From: Chitinophagales bacterium
Lineage (GTDB): Bacteria; Bacteroidota; Bacteroidia; Chitinophagales; Chitinophagaceae
Length of the DNA: 48,637 nt
Assembly: GCA_030832645.1 (NCBI GenBank)
Contig: JAURIR010000008.1
Span: 1 to 48,637, forward strand
Direction: 5' to 3'
The notes beneath the pieces are model-generated. The model searched no databases and was not told the DNA's origin. It worked only from the letters and a program-made list of their open reading frames with translations. The position numbers and the translations under genes were made by a program. This document shows, piece after piece, positions 1 through 8,656 of the stretch. The number at the start of each line of letters is the position of its first letter. Positions within the stretch are counted from its first letter, which is position 1.

Positions 1-809
1 CAAAAAAAGAACATCCCACTTCGTTGTCTGATACAACAGATGTATTCATGTATTCATTGCCTGAAATAAATTGGAACGTAACCATGGGAAGCCCCTCAAA
101 CAGGTTTCAGGTAGATCGTGCAATAGAAAAAAATAGTTTCACACTACATGAAGGAAAAGAATCGTCTGCGAAGAATATTGTTCCTTTCATCACAAATGGA
201 CTGTCGTCTGCGTTGGAATTGTTGGCAGATACACTGCACAAAAATATTGGTATCGCTGAAGAAGGGATGCTAAAAGCGGCATCCAGCAAGACATCGCAGC
301 TTGTTACTTCTCAACCAACCGATAGTCTATTAAAAGACATGATGGACCGAAGTGATAACTTTTACGCAGACATGTGTGTGGAAATGGTAAGTCAACTGCT
401 CCTAAAAAAAATGGACGAAACAGCTGCTATCGAAGAAATTATAAAACAGGACTTTAATGATCTTCCTCAAAAACCAAAATGGGTAGATGGAAGTGGTCTG
501 AGCAGATACAACTTATTCAGTCCCGCAGATATGGTATGGATACTCAACAAAATGAAGGAAGAATTTGGATGGGAAAGAATAAAAACAATTTTTCCTGGGG
601 CAGGTTCAACAAATCTGAAACATTTTCCCGTTAAAACCAACGAATATATTTACGCAAAAACGGGCACACTCAATGGTGTAATTTGTTTGAGTGGATTTTA
701 TTTAAGCAAGAAGAACGAATGGCTGGTATTTTCGGTGATGGTAAACAACCATCGGGCCACCAATAGTTTGATACGAAAGAAAATTGCAGATTTTCTAAGT
801 ACTCTATAA
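1..809 (+). CDS. dacB: D-alanyl-D-alanine carboxypeptidase/endopeptidase (PBP4 family), 3' part
   Basis: This is the C-terminal part of a periplasmic penicillin-binding protein that trims or cleaves peptide crosslinks in peptidoglycan. The reading frame is already open at base 3, so the gene starts outside the window; the TTG at base 24 is only an internal codon. Two of the three serine-hydrolase motifs are visible: SDN in RSDNFYADM and KTG in AKTGTLNGV. A WVDGSGLSRYN segment between them is typical of PBP4/DacB. The SxxK motif and signal peptide would lie upstream and cannot be checked. The stop codon is one base from the convergent mutL stop. Family is clear; endopeptidase versus carboxypeptidase activity cannot be decided. 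Confidence 0.93.
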   Translation, partial: KKEHPTSLSDTTDVFMYSLPEINWNVTMGSPSNRFQVDRAIEKNSFTLHEGKESSAKNIVPFITNGLSSALELLADTLHKNIGIAEEGMLKAASSKTSQLVTSQPTDSLLKDMMDRSDNFYADMCVEMVSQLLLKKMDETAAIEEIIKQDFNDLPQKPKWVDGSGLSRYNLFSPADMVWILNKMKEEFGWERIKTIFPGAGSTNLKHFPVKTNEYIYAKTGTLNGVICLSGFYLSKKNEWLVFSVMVNNHRATNSLIRKKIADFLSTL

Positions 810-810
810 A

Positions 811-2658
811 TTAAATGCCAAAAATAGAACCCAAGTATTCTTTTTTCACTTCCATGTAAAGTGGCTTGCCGTCAAAATGAGTATGATAATTGGGCAGTCG
901 AGACAATTGATCTACAATATCGCGCATGAGCCTGGCATCTAACTTCGATCCAATCTTAATCGCATGTTTTCTTGCCATGGTTTTGGCAATTTTTTCTTTG
1001 TAGGATTGGTGCAAAGTAGATGTGCTGGTTTTTACATCTTCCAATATCATTTCGATCACGGAGCGATGATTTTCGGATGGAAAATCTGCTGGAGCTCCCT
1101 GTAAAACGTATGTATTTATTCCAAAGGCTTCTAATTGATACCCCATTTGCAGGAGATCGGGTAAAATTGAACCGACAAGTTGAAAATCGGAAGGAGAAAA
1201 TTGTATAGCCTGAGGGAATAACTCTTGCTGAATGGCCAATGCTTTGCCCGTCCAGGATGCATTGAACTTTTCAAAAAGTATCTGCTGATGAGCCAGTTGC
1301 TGGTGCAAGAGCGTGATGCCTTTGGGCTGATCAAAAACGATATAACTCATTTGCATTTGAAATGGCTCAGCACCCTCGATCATGTTCAATACATCAGGAA
1401 TATGAGGAGTAGTAGCTTCTCGATAAGACGAAGAAAAGTCGATTTGCTGCCTAGAAGGATTGTTTTGTTTTGGCGCTCCTTCAAAAAATTCTTTCCAGTC
1501 GCGCAAATTACTGGTTGATTCAATTTTATGTGCCTGGTGTTGATCGACAAACGATTTATACAAACCACTCGACCTGGTTTCTTCTTGTTTGTTGGAAGTA
1601 AAAGGTTTTGCAACTGCATCCAACTGTTGAATACTGGCATCCAAACTGAAGTCCAAGGCAGGAGCTACACTGTATTGAGCAAGTGCATGACGGATGGCGG
1701 ATTTTACAAATGCATAGATTATCTTTTCGTCGTCGAACTTGATCTCTTGCTTGGTTGGATGTACATTGATATCAACGTGCGCAGGATCTAGATCAATAAA
1801 AATGGCAAAGAAGGGGAAACTATTTGGAGCCAACATTTCTTCGTATGCACTAAAAATTGCATGATTCAGGTATGCATTCTTTATATAACGGTTGTTGACA
1901 AACAAATATTGATCGCCCCTTGTTTTCTTGGCTGTATCTGGCTTTCCGATGAACCCATGTATATCGAGGTAATCTGTTTTTTCTGCAACCTGCACCAATT
2001 TGGTGGAGTAATTGTTTCCCATCAATTGAACAATGCGCTGTTTGAGTGAACCTGCATCCAAATGAAAAACTTCTTGCCCATTACTTGTCATTGTGAAATT
2101 GATTTCAGGAAACGACAAAGCAACATGAATGAATTCGTCTGTAATATGTTTGAGCTCCACCGTATTACTCTTCAGAAAATTTCTTCTTGCCGGCACATTG
2201 AAGAAGAGATTTTTCATTGCAATGGATGTTCCGTTTTCGCAGGCACAAGGTTCTTGCCGAAGAGGTTTGCTGTTTTCAATTTCCAGCTCTGTTCCTATTG
2301 CATCATCCAATCTTTTTGTGCGCAAAATTACTTGTGCAACAGAAGCAATTGAGGCCAATGCTTCTCCTCTGAAGCCCATCGTTTTAATGGTGTATAAATC
2401 TTCGATGGAATTTATTTTGGAGGTTGCGTGTCGCTCAAAAGCATTGCGTGCATCGGTATCACTCATTCCCTTCCCGTTGTCTACTACCTGCACCAAAGAT
2501 TTTCCGGCATCCTGAACAATCAATTGAATAGAAGTAGCACCGGCATCTACCGCATTTTCCAACAACTCTTTTACTGCACTGGAAGGTCGCTGAATGACCT
2601 CGCCTGCAGCAATTTGGTTGGCGATATTAGGCGGTAATAAATGAATGATATCGGGCAT
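811..2658 (-). CDS. mutL: DNA mismatch repair protein MutL
   Basis: MutL is the ATPase that couples MutS mismatch recognition to strand removal. The 615 residues have the normal length. The N-terminal GHKL ATPase motifs are intact: ENAVDAGA, DNGKGM and GFRGEAL, followed by the transducer domain. The C-terminal dimerisation domain is recognisable, but its nuclease signature is degraded. Where nuclease-type MutL has DQHAxxExxxxE, this protein reads HQQLAHQQILFE at about residues 452-463. The later metal-site motifs read MARKHAIK (no Cys) and THFDGKP (instead of a CPHGRP-like motif). The fold is therefore MutL, but endonuclease activity is doubtful. The gene stands alone and is divergent from the GH3 gene. 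Confidence 0.96.
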   Translation of the reverse strand: MPDIIHLLPPNIANQIAAGEVIQRPSSAVKELLENAVDAGATSIQLIVQDAGKSLVQVVDNGKGMSDTDARNAFERHATSKINSIEDLYTIKTMGFRGEALASIASVAQVILRTKRLDDAIGTELEIENSKPLRQEPCACENGTSIAMKNLFFNVPARRNFLKSNTVELKHITDEFIHVALSFPEINFTMTSNGQEVFHLDAGSLKQRIVQLMGNNYSTKLVQVAEKTDYLDIHGFIGKPDTAKKTRGDQYLFVNNRYIKNAYLNHAIFSAYEEMLAPNSFPFFAIFIDLDPAHVDINVHPTKQEIKFDDEKIIYAFVKSAIRHALAQYSVAPALDFSLDASIQQLDAVAKPFTSNKQEETRSSGLYKSFVDQHQAHKIESTSNLRDWKEFFEGAPKQNNPSRQQIDFSSSYREATTPHIPDVLNMIEGAEPFQMQMSYIVFDQPKGITLLHQQLAHQQILFEKFNASWTGKALAIQQELFPQAIQFSPSDFQLVGSILPDLLQMGYQLEAFGINTYVLQGAPADFPSENHRSVIEMILEDVKTSTSTLHQSYKEKIAKTMARKHAIKIGSKLDARLMRDIVDQLSRLPNYHTHFDGKPLYMEVKKEYLGSIFGI

Positions 2659-2703
2659 GAAAAAAATCTATTTCGAGTGTTGATTAGTTGTAACTTAAGC
2701 CTG

Positions 2704-2711
2704 CAAATTTA
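2704..2711 (-). promoter_or_regulatory. Candidate -7 promoter element for mutL
   Basis: The minus strand reads TAAATTTG, a full match to the Bacteroidota -7 consensus TAnnTTTG, 45 bases upstream of the mutL ATG. No convincing TTTG -33 element is seen at the usual 19-21 base distance, so this is a moderate call based on one box. Confidence 0.4.
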
Positions 2712-2726
2712 ACAAAACCGAACGGT

Positions 2727-5618
2727 ATGTTTTTGAGAAAATCAACCTTGGCAGCCTTGTTTTTACTCTTCACAGGCTTGGTTCAAGCACAAGATTCAAA
2801 AAGATGGGCAGACAGTGTAATAAAAACCCTTTCGCCCGATGAAAAGATTGCCCAATTGATCATGGTGCGACTCTCATCCATCGACACCAGAACAAGAACA
2901 GTGAGCTTTTATGACACTACCGTAGAGAGAGACATCAAGAAATTCAATATTGGAGGAATTTGCTTGTTTCAAGGAGGTCCTGTAAAACAAGCTAACCTGG
3001 TCAATTACTTCCAGTCGATTGCCAAAACACCCATTTTGATAGCCATAGACGGGGAAACCGGAGTTGGAATGAGAATGGACAGTGTTTACAACCTACCCAA
3101 AATGATGATGCTGGGAGCATTGAGAGATTCATCGGTTGTATACCGATACGGACAATGGGTTGCTGAACAATGTAAGATGGCAGGCATCCAGATAAATTTT
3201 GCTCCCGTTGCAGATGTCAATAACAATCCCAATAACCCTGTCATCAACGACCGTTCGTTTGGAGAAAATAAATTCAAAGTTGCTTCCCTTGCCATTCAAT
3301 ACATGCTCGGCATGAGAGATACTGGCGTCATGGGAAGCGCAAAGCATTTTCCGGGGCATGGAGCCGTGGGTGTGGATTCACAGTTAGCAGCTCCGTTGAT
3401 CAGTAAATCACGCAGTACATTGGACAGCCTTGAACTCTATCCGTTTAAAAAATTATTTGAAGCCGGTATTGGCAGTGCGATGGTCGGACATCTTTTTGTT
3501 CCATCTATTGATACTTCTTCTAATCATGTTACTTCCATTTCATCGAATGCGGTAACAGGATTGCTCAAAGGAGAGATGGGATTCAAAGGAATCACTTTTA
3601 CCGATGCATTGGAAATGAAAGGAGTGGCTGCAGCATTTCCAGACGGTGCTGCAGGTGTAGAATCATTGATTGCAGGCAATGACATGCTTTGCTTACCTGG
3701 TGAAGTGGAAAAAGTTATTGCAAAGGTGAAAGAAGCCATTGCTGAGAAGCGAATCGATTGGAATAAAATTGATGAGCACGTTATGAAAGTATTGGAAACG
3801 AAATACATAACAGGACTTCCAAGCTGGAAACCAGTAGAGACAGATGGGTTAGCAGAAAGATTGAACGAGAAAAGTAATGCATTGAAAAAAGAGATTGCAG
3901 AAAAAACAATCACACTTGGCAAGTACGAAGACAAACAAATTTTTCCGTTGCAAAGAAATCCTTCTTCGAGTATTGCACTGATAGATATTGCTAAAAATTC
4001 TCGTACACAGTTTTCCCTGGAAATGAGAAAAGCGTACAATGCAGATGTTTTCAATTTTGATAACAGCAAAACAATGCAAGAAGCAGACAGCCTTCTAGCA
4101 TTGGTAAAAAATAATTACTCGCACGTGATGGTTGCAATTCATGAATTGCCAAGGTACCCTGCTAACAATTTCAACATGAGTAATGCAGTGGTGAAATTGG
4201 TCCAAGACATTTCTGCTTCCACCCCTTCCAATCTTTTCGTCTTTGGCAACCCCTATGCGGCAAAAAGTTTTTGTGAAGCCAAGAATATTGTTCTCGCTTA
4301 CGACGACGATCCTATCACGCATACTACTGCCGCACAATTGATCAAAGGAGAAATAGGATCAGAGGGGCAGTTGCCTGTAACAGTTTGCGCCGCATTGCCT
4401 TATGGGTCTGGGGTTTCACTGAAAGCCACAGCATCAATGGCCATCCATCAAGCATCTGTATCGGAAAGAAAAATTGATTCCATCATTCAGGATGCCATCC
4501 AACAAAAAGCTGCGCCCGGAATGGTATTGCTTACTATAAGAGATGGAAAAATCATTCAGGAAAAAACTTACGGATCAATGAGTTATACCGGAAAAGATGT
4601 TATTTCTCAAGAGTCGGTGTACGACATGGCATCCGTTACAAAAATTTGCGCCACCACGTTAGCGGTGATGAAACTGTACGACGAAGAGAAGATTTCATTG
4701 GATAAGACATTGGGCGATTATTTACCTTGGATGAGAGAAACGAACAAAGAGCATTTATTGATCAAAGATATTTTGTTGCACGAAGCTGGTTTGAAGGCGT
4801 GGATTCCTTTTTACAAAGAAATATCAGACAGTATCACCATGAAAGCGCTACCGGGTTATTTCAGCAAAATAAAAAATGCTTCTTACGGCATAAAAGTGGA
4901 TGACTCTTTGTACATGAGAACAGATTGGAGAGATACGATGTACAGCAGAATAGCAAGCTCTTCGGTAGATAAGAAAAAAACTTATGTATACAGCGACAAT
5001 GATTTTATACTTCTCGGAGAGATCGTGAAATCGTTAAGTGGACTTCCGTTGGATGAATATGTTTGGAAAAACTTTTATAGGCCTTTAGGATTTAGAAGTA
5101 GTGGATTCAATCCAACCCGCTTCATGCAAAAATCTGTGATTGCACCTACAGAACAGGATCCTTATTTCAGAGAAAGGCTCGTAAGGGGTTACGTCCATGA
5201 TCCTGGGGCAGCCATGTTTGGAGGAGTGTCCGGACATGCAGGCTTGTTCAGCAATGCATACGAGATAGGCGTTTTGATGCAAATGGTAATGAACAAAGGA
5301 GTGATCAACGAAAAAAGATTCATCCGATCATCCACCATTGAATTATTCACCAACTACCACAGTGAAATCAGCAGAAGGGGATACGGATTTGACAAACCAG
5401 AGAAGGACAATGCAACCCGAAAAGTTCCCTACCCTTCAATGAGTGTTTCTGCTGCTGCATTTGGTCATACTGGCTTTACAGGAACTTGCACATGGGCAGA
5501 CCCTCAAACAAATACGGTGTTCGTTTTATTAGCCAATAGAGTTCACCCCACAGCAAAGAATACATTTGGAGATTTGAATGTGAGAGGAAAAGTAATGGAG
5601 GAGGTGTTCAACCGATGA
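2727..5618 (+). CDS. Exported GH3 (NagZ-like) glycosidase fused to a serine beta-lactamase/esterase domain
   Basis: This 963-residue exported protein has a signal peptide ending near LVQAQ. A glycoside hydrolase family 3 domain covers about residues 30-370 and a linker/second GH3 region runs to about 580. A class C beta-lactamase-type domain fills about 590-963. GH3 hallmarks are KHFPGHG and the nucleophile Asp in TFTDALEM. The usual NagZ acid/base His in D-S/T-H is Gln here (VDSQ, residue about 219). The beta-lactamase domain has SVTK (Ser about 636), YSDND and GHTG. Such GH3/beta-lactamase fusions are known in Bacteroidota and are usually linked to cell-wall N-acetylglucosamine or muropeptide turnover, which fits the neighbouring dacB. 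Substrate is inferred, not shown. Confidence 0.9.
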   Translation: MFLRKSTLAALFLLFTGLVQAQDSKRWADSVIKTLSPDEKIAQLIMVRLSSIDTRTRTVSFYDTTVERDIKKFNIGGICLFQGGPVKQANLVNYFQSIAKTPILIAIDGETGVGMRMDSVYNLPKMMMLGALRDSSVVYRYGQWVAEQCKMAGIQINFAPVADVNNNPNNPVINDRSFGENKFKVASLAIQYMLGMRDTGVMGSAKHFPGHGAVGVDSQLAAPLISKSRSTLDSLELYPFKKLFEAGIGSAMVGHLFVPSIDTSSNHVTSISSNAVTGLLKGEMGFKGITFTDALEMKGVAAAFPDGAAGVESLIAGNDMLCLPGEVEKVIAKVKEAIAEKRIDWNKIDEHVMKVLETKYITGLPSWKPVETDGLAERLNEKSNALKKEIAEKTITLGKYEDKQIFPLQRNPSSSIALIDIAKNSRTQFSLEMRKAYNADVFNFDNSKTMQEADSLLALVKNNYSHVMVAIHELPRYPANNFNMSNAVVKLVQDISASTPSNLFVFGNPYAAKSFCEAKNIVLAYDDDPITHTTAAQLIKGEIGSEGQLPVTVCAALPYGSGVSLKATASMAIHQASVSERKIDSIIQDAIQQKAAPGMVLLTIRDGKIIQEKTYGSMSYTGKDVISQESVYDMASVTKICATTLAVMKLYDEEKISLDKTLGDYLPWMRETNKEHLLIKDILLHEAGLKAWIPFYKEISDSITMKALPGYFSKIKNASYGIKVDDSLYMRTDWRDTMYSRIASSSVDKKKTYVYSDNDFILLGEIVKSLSGLPLDEYVWKNFYRPLGFRSSGFNPTRFMQKSVIAPTEQDPYFRERLVRGYVHDPGAAMFGGVSGHAGLFSNAYEIGVLMQMVMNKGVINEKRFIRSSTIELFTNYHSEISRRGYGFDKPEKDNATRKVPYPSMSVSAAAFGHTGFTGTCTWADPQTNTVFVLLANRVHPTAKNTFGDLNVRGKVMEEVFNR

Positions 5619-5628
5619 GGGTTGCTTG

Positions 5629-6465
5629 TTAGAGCAAATTAAGTTGGGTTCTAATTACCACCTTCGCGGCTACCCAAGCCTTGTGATAGTTGGGTATGCG
5701 TATACGATGCTCAAGAATTTTTTGTGGTTGTACCGATCTGATTTTTTTGAATAAACTGAGGTAATATTTATACGCCAAATACACACCAAATCGGGCATTC
5801 AAGGGCAGTTGAACGATTCCTTCGTACGCCATGTCAAAATCTTTCTGAATATCTGCCTCGATACCTTTTTTCATTTCTGCAGAAAAAGCATTGAAGTCGA
5901 CTCCAGGAAAATAGACCCTGTTCAGTTGCAGATAATCTGCTTTGACATCTCTTAAAAAATTTACTTTCTGAAATGCAGCACCCAATGCCTGAGCACTTGG
6001 TTTGAGTTGTTCGTATTGTTCTTTGTTGCCGTTGCAAAATACATAGAGGCACATCAATCCAACTACTTCTGCACTTCCATAAATATAATCGGCATAACCT
6101 TCCTGATCATAGGAAGCTTTGTTGAGATCAAACTCCATGCTTTTAAAAAAAGCATCTACCAAATGTAAATCGATGTTATAGCGGTTAACAGTTATTTGGA
6201 AACTGTTTAGGATTGGATTTAAACTGATTTTCTTTTCAATCGCTTCGTAAGTCTGTTGTTTAAAATTTTCCAATAGGCTTTCCTTGTCGTGCTCATGGAA
6301 AGTATCTACGATTTCATCTGCAAATCTTACCAACCCGTAAATGTCATAGATTGGGCCACGTATATCTTTTTGCAATAACTTGATGGCACTGCTAAAGGAA
6401 GTACTGTAGCGTGCGGTGGTGATCCTGCTGCATTCATGGGAAACGCTATGGAACAAATCGATCAT
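5629..6465 (-). CDS. crtB: Phytoene/squalene synthase (carotenoid biosynthesis)
   Basis: CrtB condenses two geranylgeranyl diphosphates into phytoene, the first committed step of carotenoid synthesis. The 278-residue length fits the family. The two Asp-rich regions are visible as VRFADEIVDTFHEHD (near residue 45) and NFLRDVKADYLQLNRVYFP (near residue 170). The second motif is the classic phytoene/squalene synthase signature. The gene lies 92 bases downstream of crtI on the same strand and is probably the last gene of the sigma-crtI-crtB unit. Its stop is 10 bases from the convergent GH3 gene. No cyclase, hydroxylase or ketolase gene lies nearby, so the end product is not revealed here. Confidence 0.94.
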   Translation of the reverse strand: MIDLFHSVSHECSRITTARYSTSFSSAIKLLQKDIRGPIYDIYGLVRFADEIVDTFHEHDKESLLENFKQQTYEAIEKKISLNPILNSFQITVNRYNIDLHLVDAFFKSMEFDLNKASYDQEGYADYIYGSAEVVGLMCLYVFCNGNKEQYEQLKPSAQALGAAFQKVNFLRDVKADYLQLNRVYFPGVDFNAFSAEMKKGIEADIQKDFDMAYEGIVQLPLNARFGVYLAYKYYLSLFKKIRSVQPQKILEHRIRIPNYHKAWVAAKVVIRTQLNLL

Positions 6466-6502
6466 GCCTATTGCAGTTATTTATTTGAAGATAAAACATT
6501 TC

Positions 6503-6520
6503 AACCATTCTTGAATGGTT
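6503..6520. repeat. Short palindrome between crtI and crtB
   Basis: AACCATTC and GAATGGTT form an 8-bp perfect stem around a two-base centre in the 92-base crtI-crtB gap. Neither strand has a T-run after it, so it does not look like an intrinsic terminator. It may be a protein-binding site or an mRNA hairpin between the two cistrons. Confidence 0.45.
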
Positions 6521-6557
6521 TATTCGTTGGTAGAAAAGATAAAATGTGTTCCGTTAT

Positions 6558-8033
6558 TTATTTGAATTCTTTATCAATAAGCTTTGCAACCACCTCTCCA
6601 CTTATCAAACTAGGTGGTACACCCGGACCAGGAACAGTAAGCTGACCAGCATAATATAGGTTATTAACCTTTTTGCTTTTACAGGATGGTCGCAATATTG
6701 CTGTTTGCAATAATGTATTTGCAAGTCCGTATGCATTGCCTTTGAATGCATTGTAATCTTGAATAAAATCTGAATTGCAATAAGTACGTTTGAACACCAG
6801 GTGCTCTTTTATATCGTAACCGGTTTTTTCTTTGAAGCGCTCACAAATTATTTCGAGGTATTTTTCTCTGGTAGCTTCATCGTCTCCATCCAAGCCTGCA
6901 GCAATAGGTATCAGAAAAAATAAATTATCGCATCCTTCCGGAGCATGAGAGGGATCAGTTATAGAAGTAGCGCTTAAATAAAATAATGGAGTTTCCGGCC
7001 ATTTCGGGTCGGCATAAATATCTTTCCCATGTTGATCGAATGGTACATCAAAAAACAAACTATGATGTTGAATACCCTCAACCTTTTTGTTCACCCCTAA
7101 ATAAAATATCAATGAACCTGGAGCCATTGCTCTTCCTTCCCAATATTTCTTTGAATATGATTGATGAGCCGGATTCAATAAAGAAGTTTCGATGAAGTGA
7201 TAATCAGCAGCACCTACCACTACATCTGCAGTGTATATTTTTCCATCGTCGGTTGTAACCGAGTGTGCCTTTTTATTTTCTACATTGATTTTAGAAACAT
7301 TGGAATTGAAATGAAATCTAACTCCCATTTCGCTGGCGAGCTGATGCATGCCTGCTACTACTTTGTACATTCCACCTTCGGGATACCATGTTCCCAACTT
7401 GATATCGGCATAATTCATCAAACTATATAGAGCAGGAGTATTTTCTGGAAGTGCCCCAAGGAAGAGTACTGGGAACTCCATCAATTGACGAAGCTTTGGA
7501 TGTTTAAAAAACTTTCCGATATGTGCTTTGATATTATTGAATACATCCAATTTGAACATGCCAGTTATCAATTCCATATCGATGAACTCAGTCCAGGATA
7601 AACTTGGCTTGTATACTAATTTTCCCACACCCACTTGGTACTTGTACGCTGCTTCTTCCATGAATTGATCCAATCGAGCTCCTGCTCCTGGCTCCAGCTG
7701 ATCAAATAATTTTTTGAGCGCGTTATAGTCATCAGGAATATCAGTGTAGTCATCGTCCCAATAAATGCGATAAGAGGGACTCAATCTTTTCAGGGTATAA
7801 TAATCAGCTACATTCCTTCCAAAACTTGAAAAATATCTTTCAAATACATCGGGCATCCAATACCAACTAGGACCCATGTCGAACTTAAAACCCTCAGCGC
7901 TGAAATGCCTGCTTCTGCCTCCAGGCTGGTCATGTTTTTCCAGAACATCAACTTCCCAACCAAGTTGGGCAAGAAAAGTGGCAGAGGAAAGTCCGGCATA
8001 GCCGCTTCCAATTACAATTGCTTTTTTAGACAC
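6558..8033 (-). CDS. crtI: Phytoene desaturase (CrtI type)
   Basis: CrtI is a FAD-dependent desaturase/isomerase that turns colourless phytoene into coloured lycopene-type carotenoids. The 491-residue length is normal. The N-terminus shows the dinucleotide-binding motif IVIGSGYAGLSSA followed by an acidic strand end (VLEK) and PGGRSR. The C-terminus has the family signature YYAGQLTVPGPGVPPSLISG. The start ATG lies 14 bases after the sigma-factor stop, so the two are co-transcribed. The sequence alone does not show the number of desaturation steps. Confidence 0.95.
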   Translation of the reverse strand: MSKKAIVIGSGYAGLSSATFLAQLGWEVDVLEKHDQPGGRSRHFSAEGFKFDMGPSWYWMPDVFERYFSSFGRNVADYYTLKRLSPSYRIYWDDDYTDIPDDYNALKKLFDQLEPGAGARLDQFMEEAAYKYQVGVGKLVYKPSLSWTEFIDMELITGMFKLDVFNNIKAHIGKFFKHPKLRQLMEFPVLFLGALPENTPALYSLMNYADIKLGTWYPEGGMYKVVAGMHQLASEMGVRFHFNSNVSKINVENKKAHSVTTDDGKIYTADVVVGAADYHFIETSLLNPAHQSYSKKYWEGRAMAPGSLIFYLGVNKKVEGIQHHSLFFDVPFDQHGKDIYADPKWPETPLFYLSATSITDPSHAPEGCDNLFFLIPIAAGLDGDDEATREKYLEIICERFKEKTGYDIKEHLVFKRTYCNSDFIQDYNAFKGNAYGLANTLLQTAILRPSCKSKKVNNLYYAGQLTVPGPGVPPSLISGEVVAKLIDKEFK

Positions 8034-8047
8034 AGCGGAAAGGTAAA

Positions 8048-8548
8048 TTAAAAGGTGCTGATTTCTTCTTTCAGTAATCTTCTAGCGAAGTGAATTCTGC
8101 TTTTGATAGTACCCAACGGTTCATTGAGCATGACAGCGATTTCGTGGTATTTGTATCCTTCAAAATACAATACGAAAGGCTTCTTGAATAGTTCAGGTAA
8201 GTTGTAAACAGCGCGCTCAATATCTTTTATGCGCATTTTGGTTTCTGCATCGTTTGGAACTGCAGATTGATTATGATCCAACAAAAACTCATTAGGAGTA
8301 TTGTCGAAGATGGTATTTTGCTTTGCTCTTCTACGGTAGTTGTTGATGAAGATGTTGCGCATGATCGTATACATCCATGCTTTGATGTTGGTACCAACAT
8401 TGTATTTGTCTTTGTTGGAGATAGCCCTGAACATCGTTTCCTGCAAAAGATCTTTTGCAGATTCCTGGTCCTTTGTAAGGGTGATGGCGAAGGGGCGCAA
8501 GTACTCTGAGTTTTGCACCAGCATCATGTTGAATTCTTGCGTAGACAT
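8048..8548 (-). CDS. ECF-type RNA polymerase sigma factor of the carotenoid locus
   Basis: This 166-residue protein is a group 4 (ECF) sigma factor. Region 2 is visible as DLLQETMFRAISNKDKY and NIKAWMYTIMRNIFINNYRR (near residues 35-80). Region 4 is visible as LPELFKKPFVLYFEGYKY and EIAVMLNEPLGTIKSRIHFA (near 120-160). No anti-sigma gene is adjacent. It is the first gene of a unit with crtI and crtB. Its upstream region carries the paired TTTGTTTAA repeats and then the CarH-like gene. The simple reading is that repressor release makes sigma, which then amplifies carotenoid genes; that circuit is inferred. Whether it also acts elsewhere in the genome is unknown. Confidence 0.93.
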   Translation of the reverse strand: MSTQEFNMMLVQNSEYLRPFAITLTKDQESAKDLLQETMFRAISNKDKYNVGTNIKAWMYTIMRNIFINNYRRRAKQNTIFDNTPNEFLLDHNQSAVPNDAETKMRIKDIERAVYNLPELFKKPFVLYFEGYKYHEIAVMLNEPLGTIKSRIHFARRLLKEEISTF

Positions 8549-8550
8549 CT

Positions 8551-8639
8551 TTTGTTTAATTTTAAGAGTGTGAAGTTAAACAAAGAAGTCCGGGACAAAC
8601 AAATTTTTGTTTAATTTTTTTTATAATTAATTAAACAAA
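8551..8639. promoter_or_regulatory. Tandem inverted-repeat operator, TTTGTTTAA-N16-TTAAACAAA twice
   Basis: Four 9-base half-sites lie in the 108-base gap between the sigma gene and the CarH-like gene: TTTGTTTAA at 8551-8559, TTAAACAAA at 8576-8584, TTTGTTTAA at 8606-8614 and TTAAACAAA at 8631-8639. Each inverted pair has exactly 16 bases between arms, and the pairs repeat at a 55-base offset. A central palindrome AAACAAA-TT-TTTGTTT at 8597-8612 uses the third half-site plus an extra partial one. The symmetry and position suggest a binding array for the adjacent MerR/B12 regulator, but which protein binds is inferred. No clean TAnnTTTG -7 box is seen here. Confidence 0.7.
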
Positions 8640-8656
8640 TTATAAATAATTGATTA

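Noticed and set aside
3524-4069. 181-codon open frame on the minus strand inside the GH3/beta-lactamase gene
   Set aside because: It lies wholly opposite a well-supported coding gene, has low-complexity Ser/Phe/Ala-rich composition and shows no motif.
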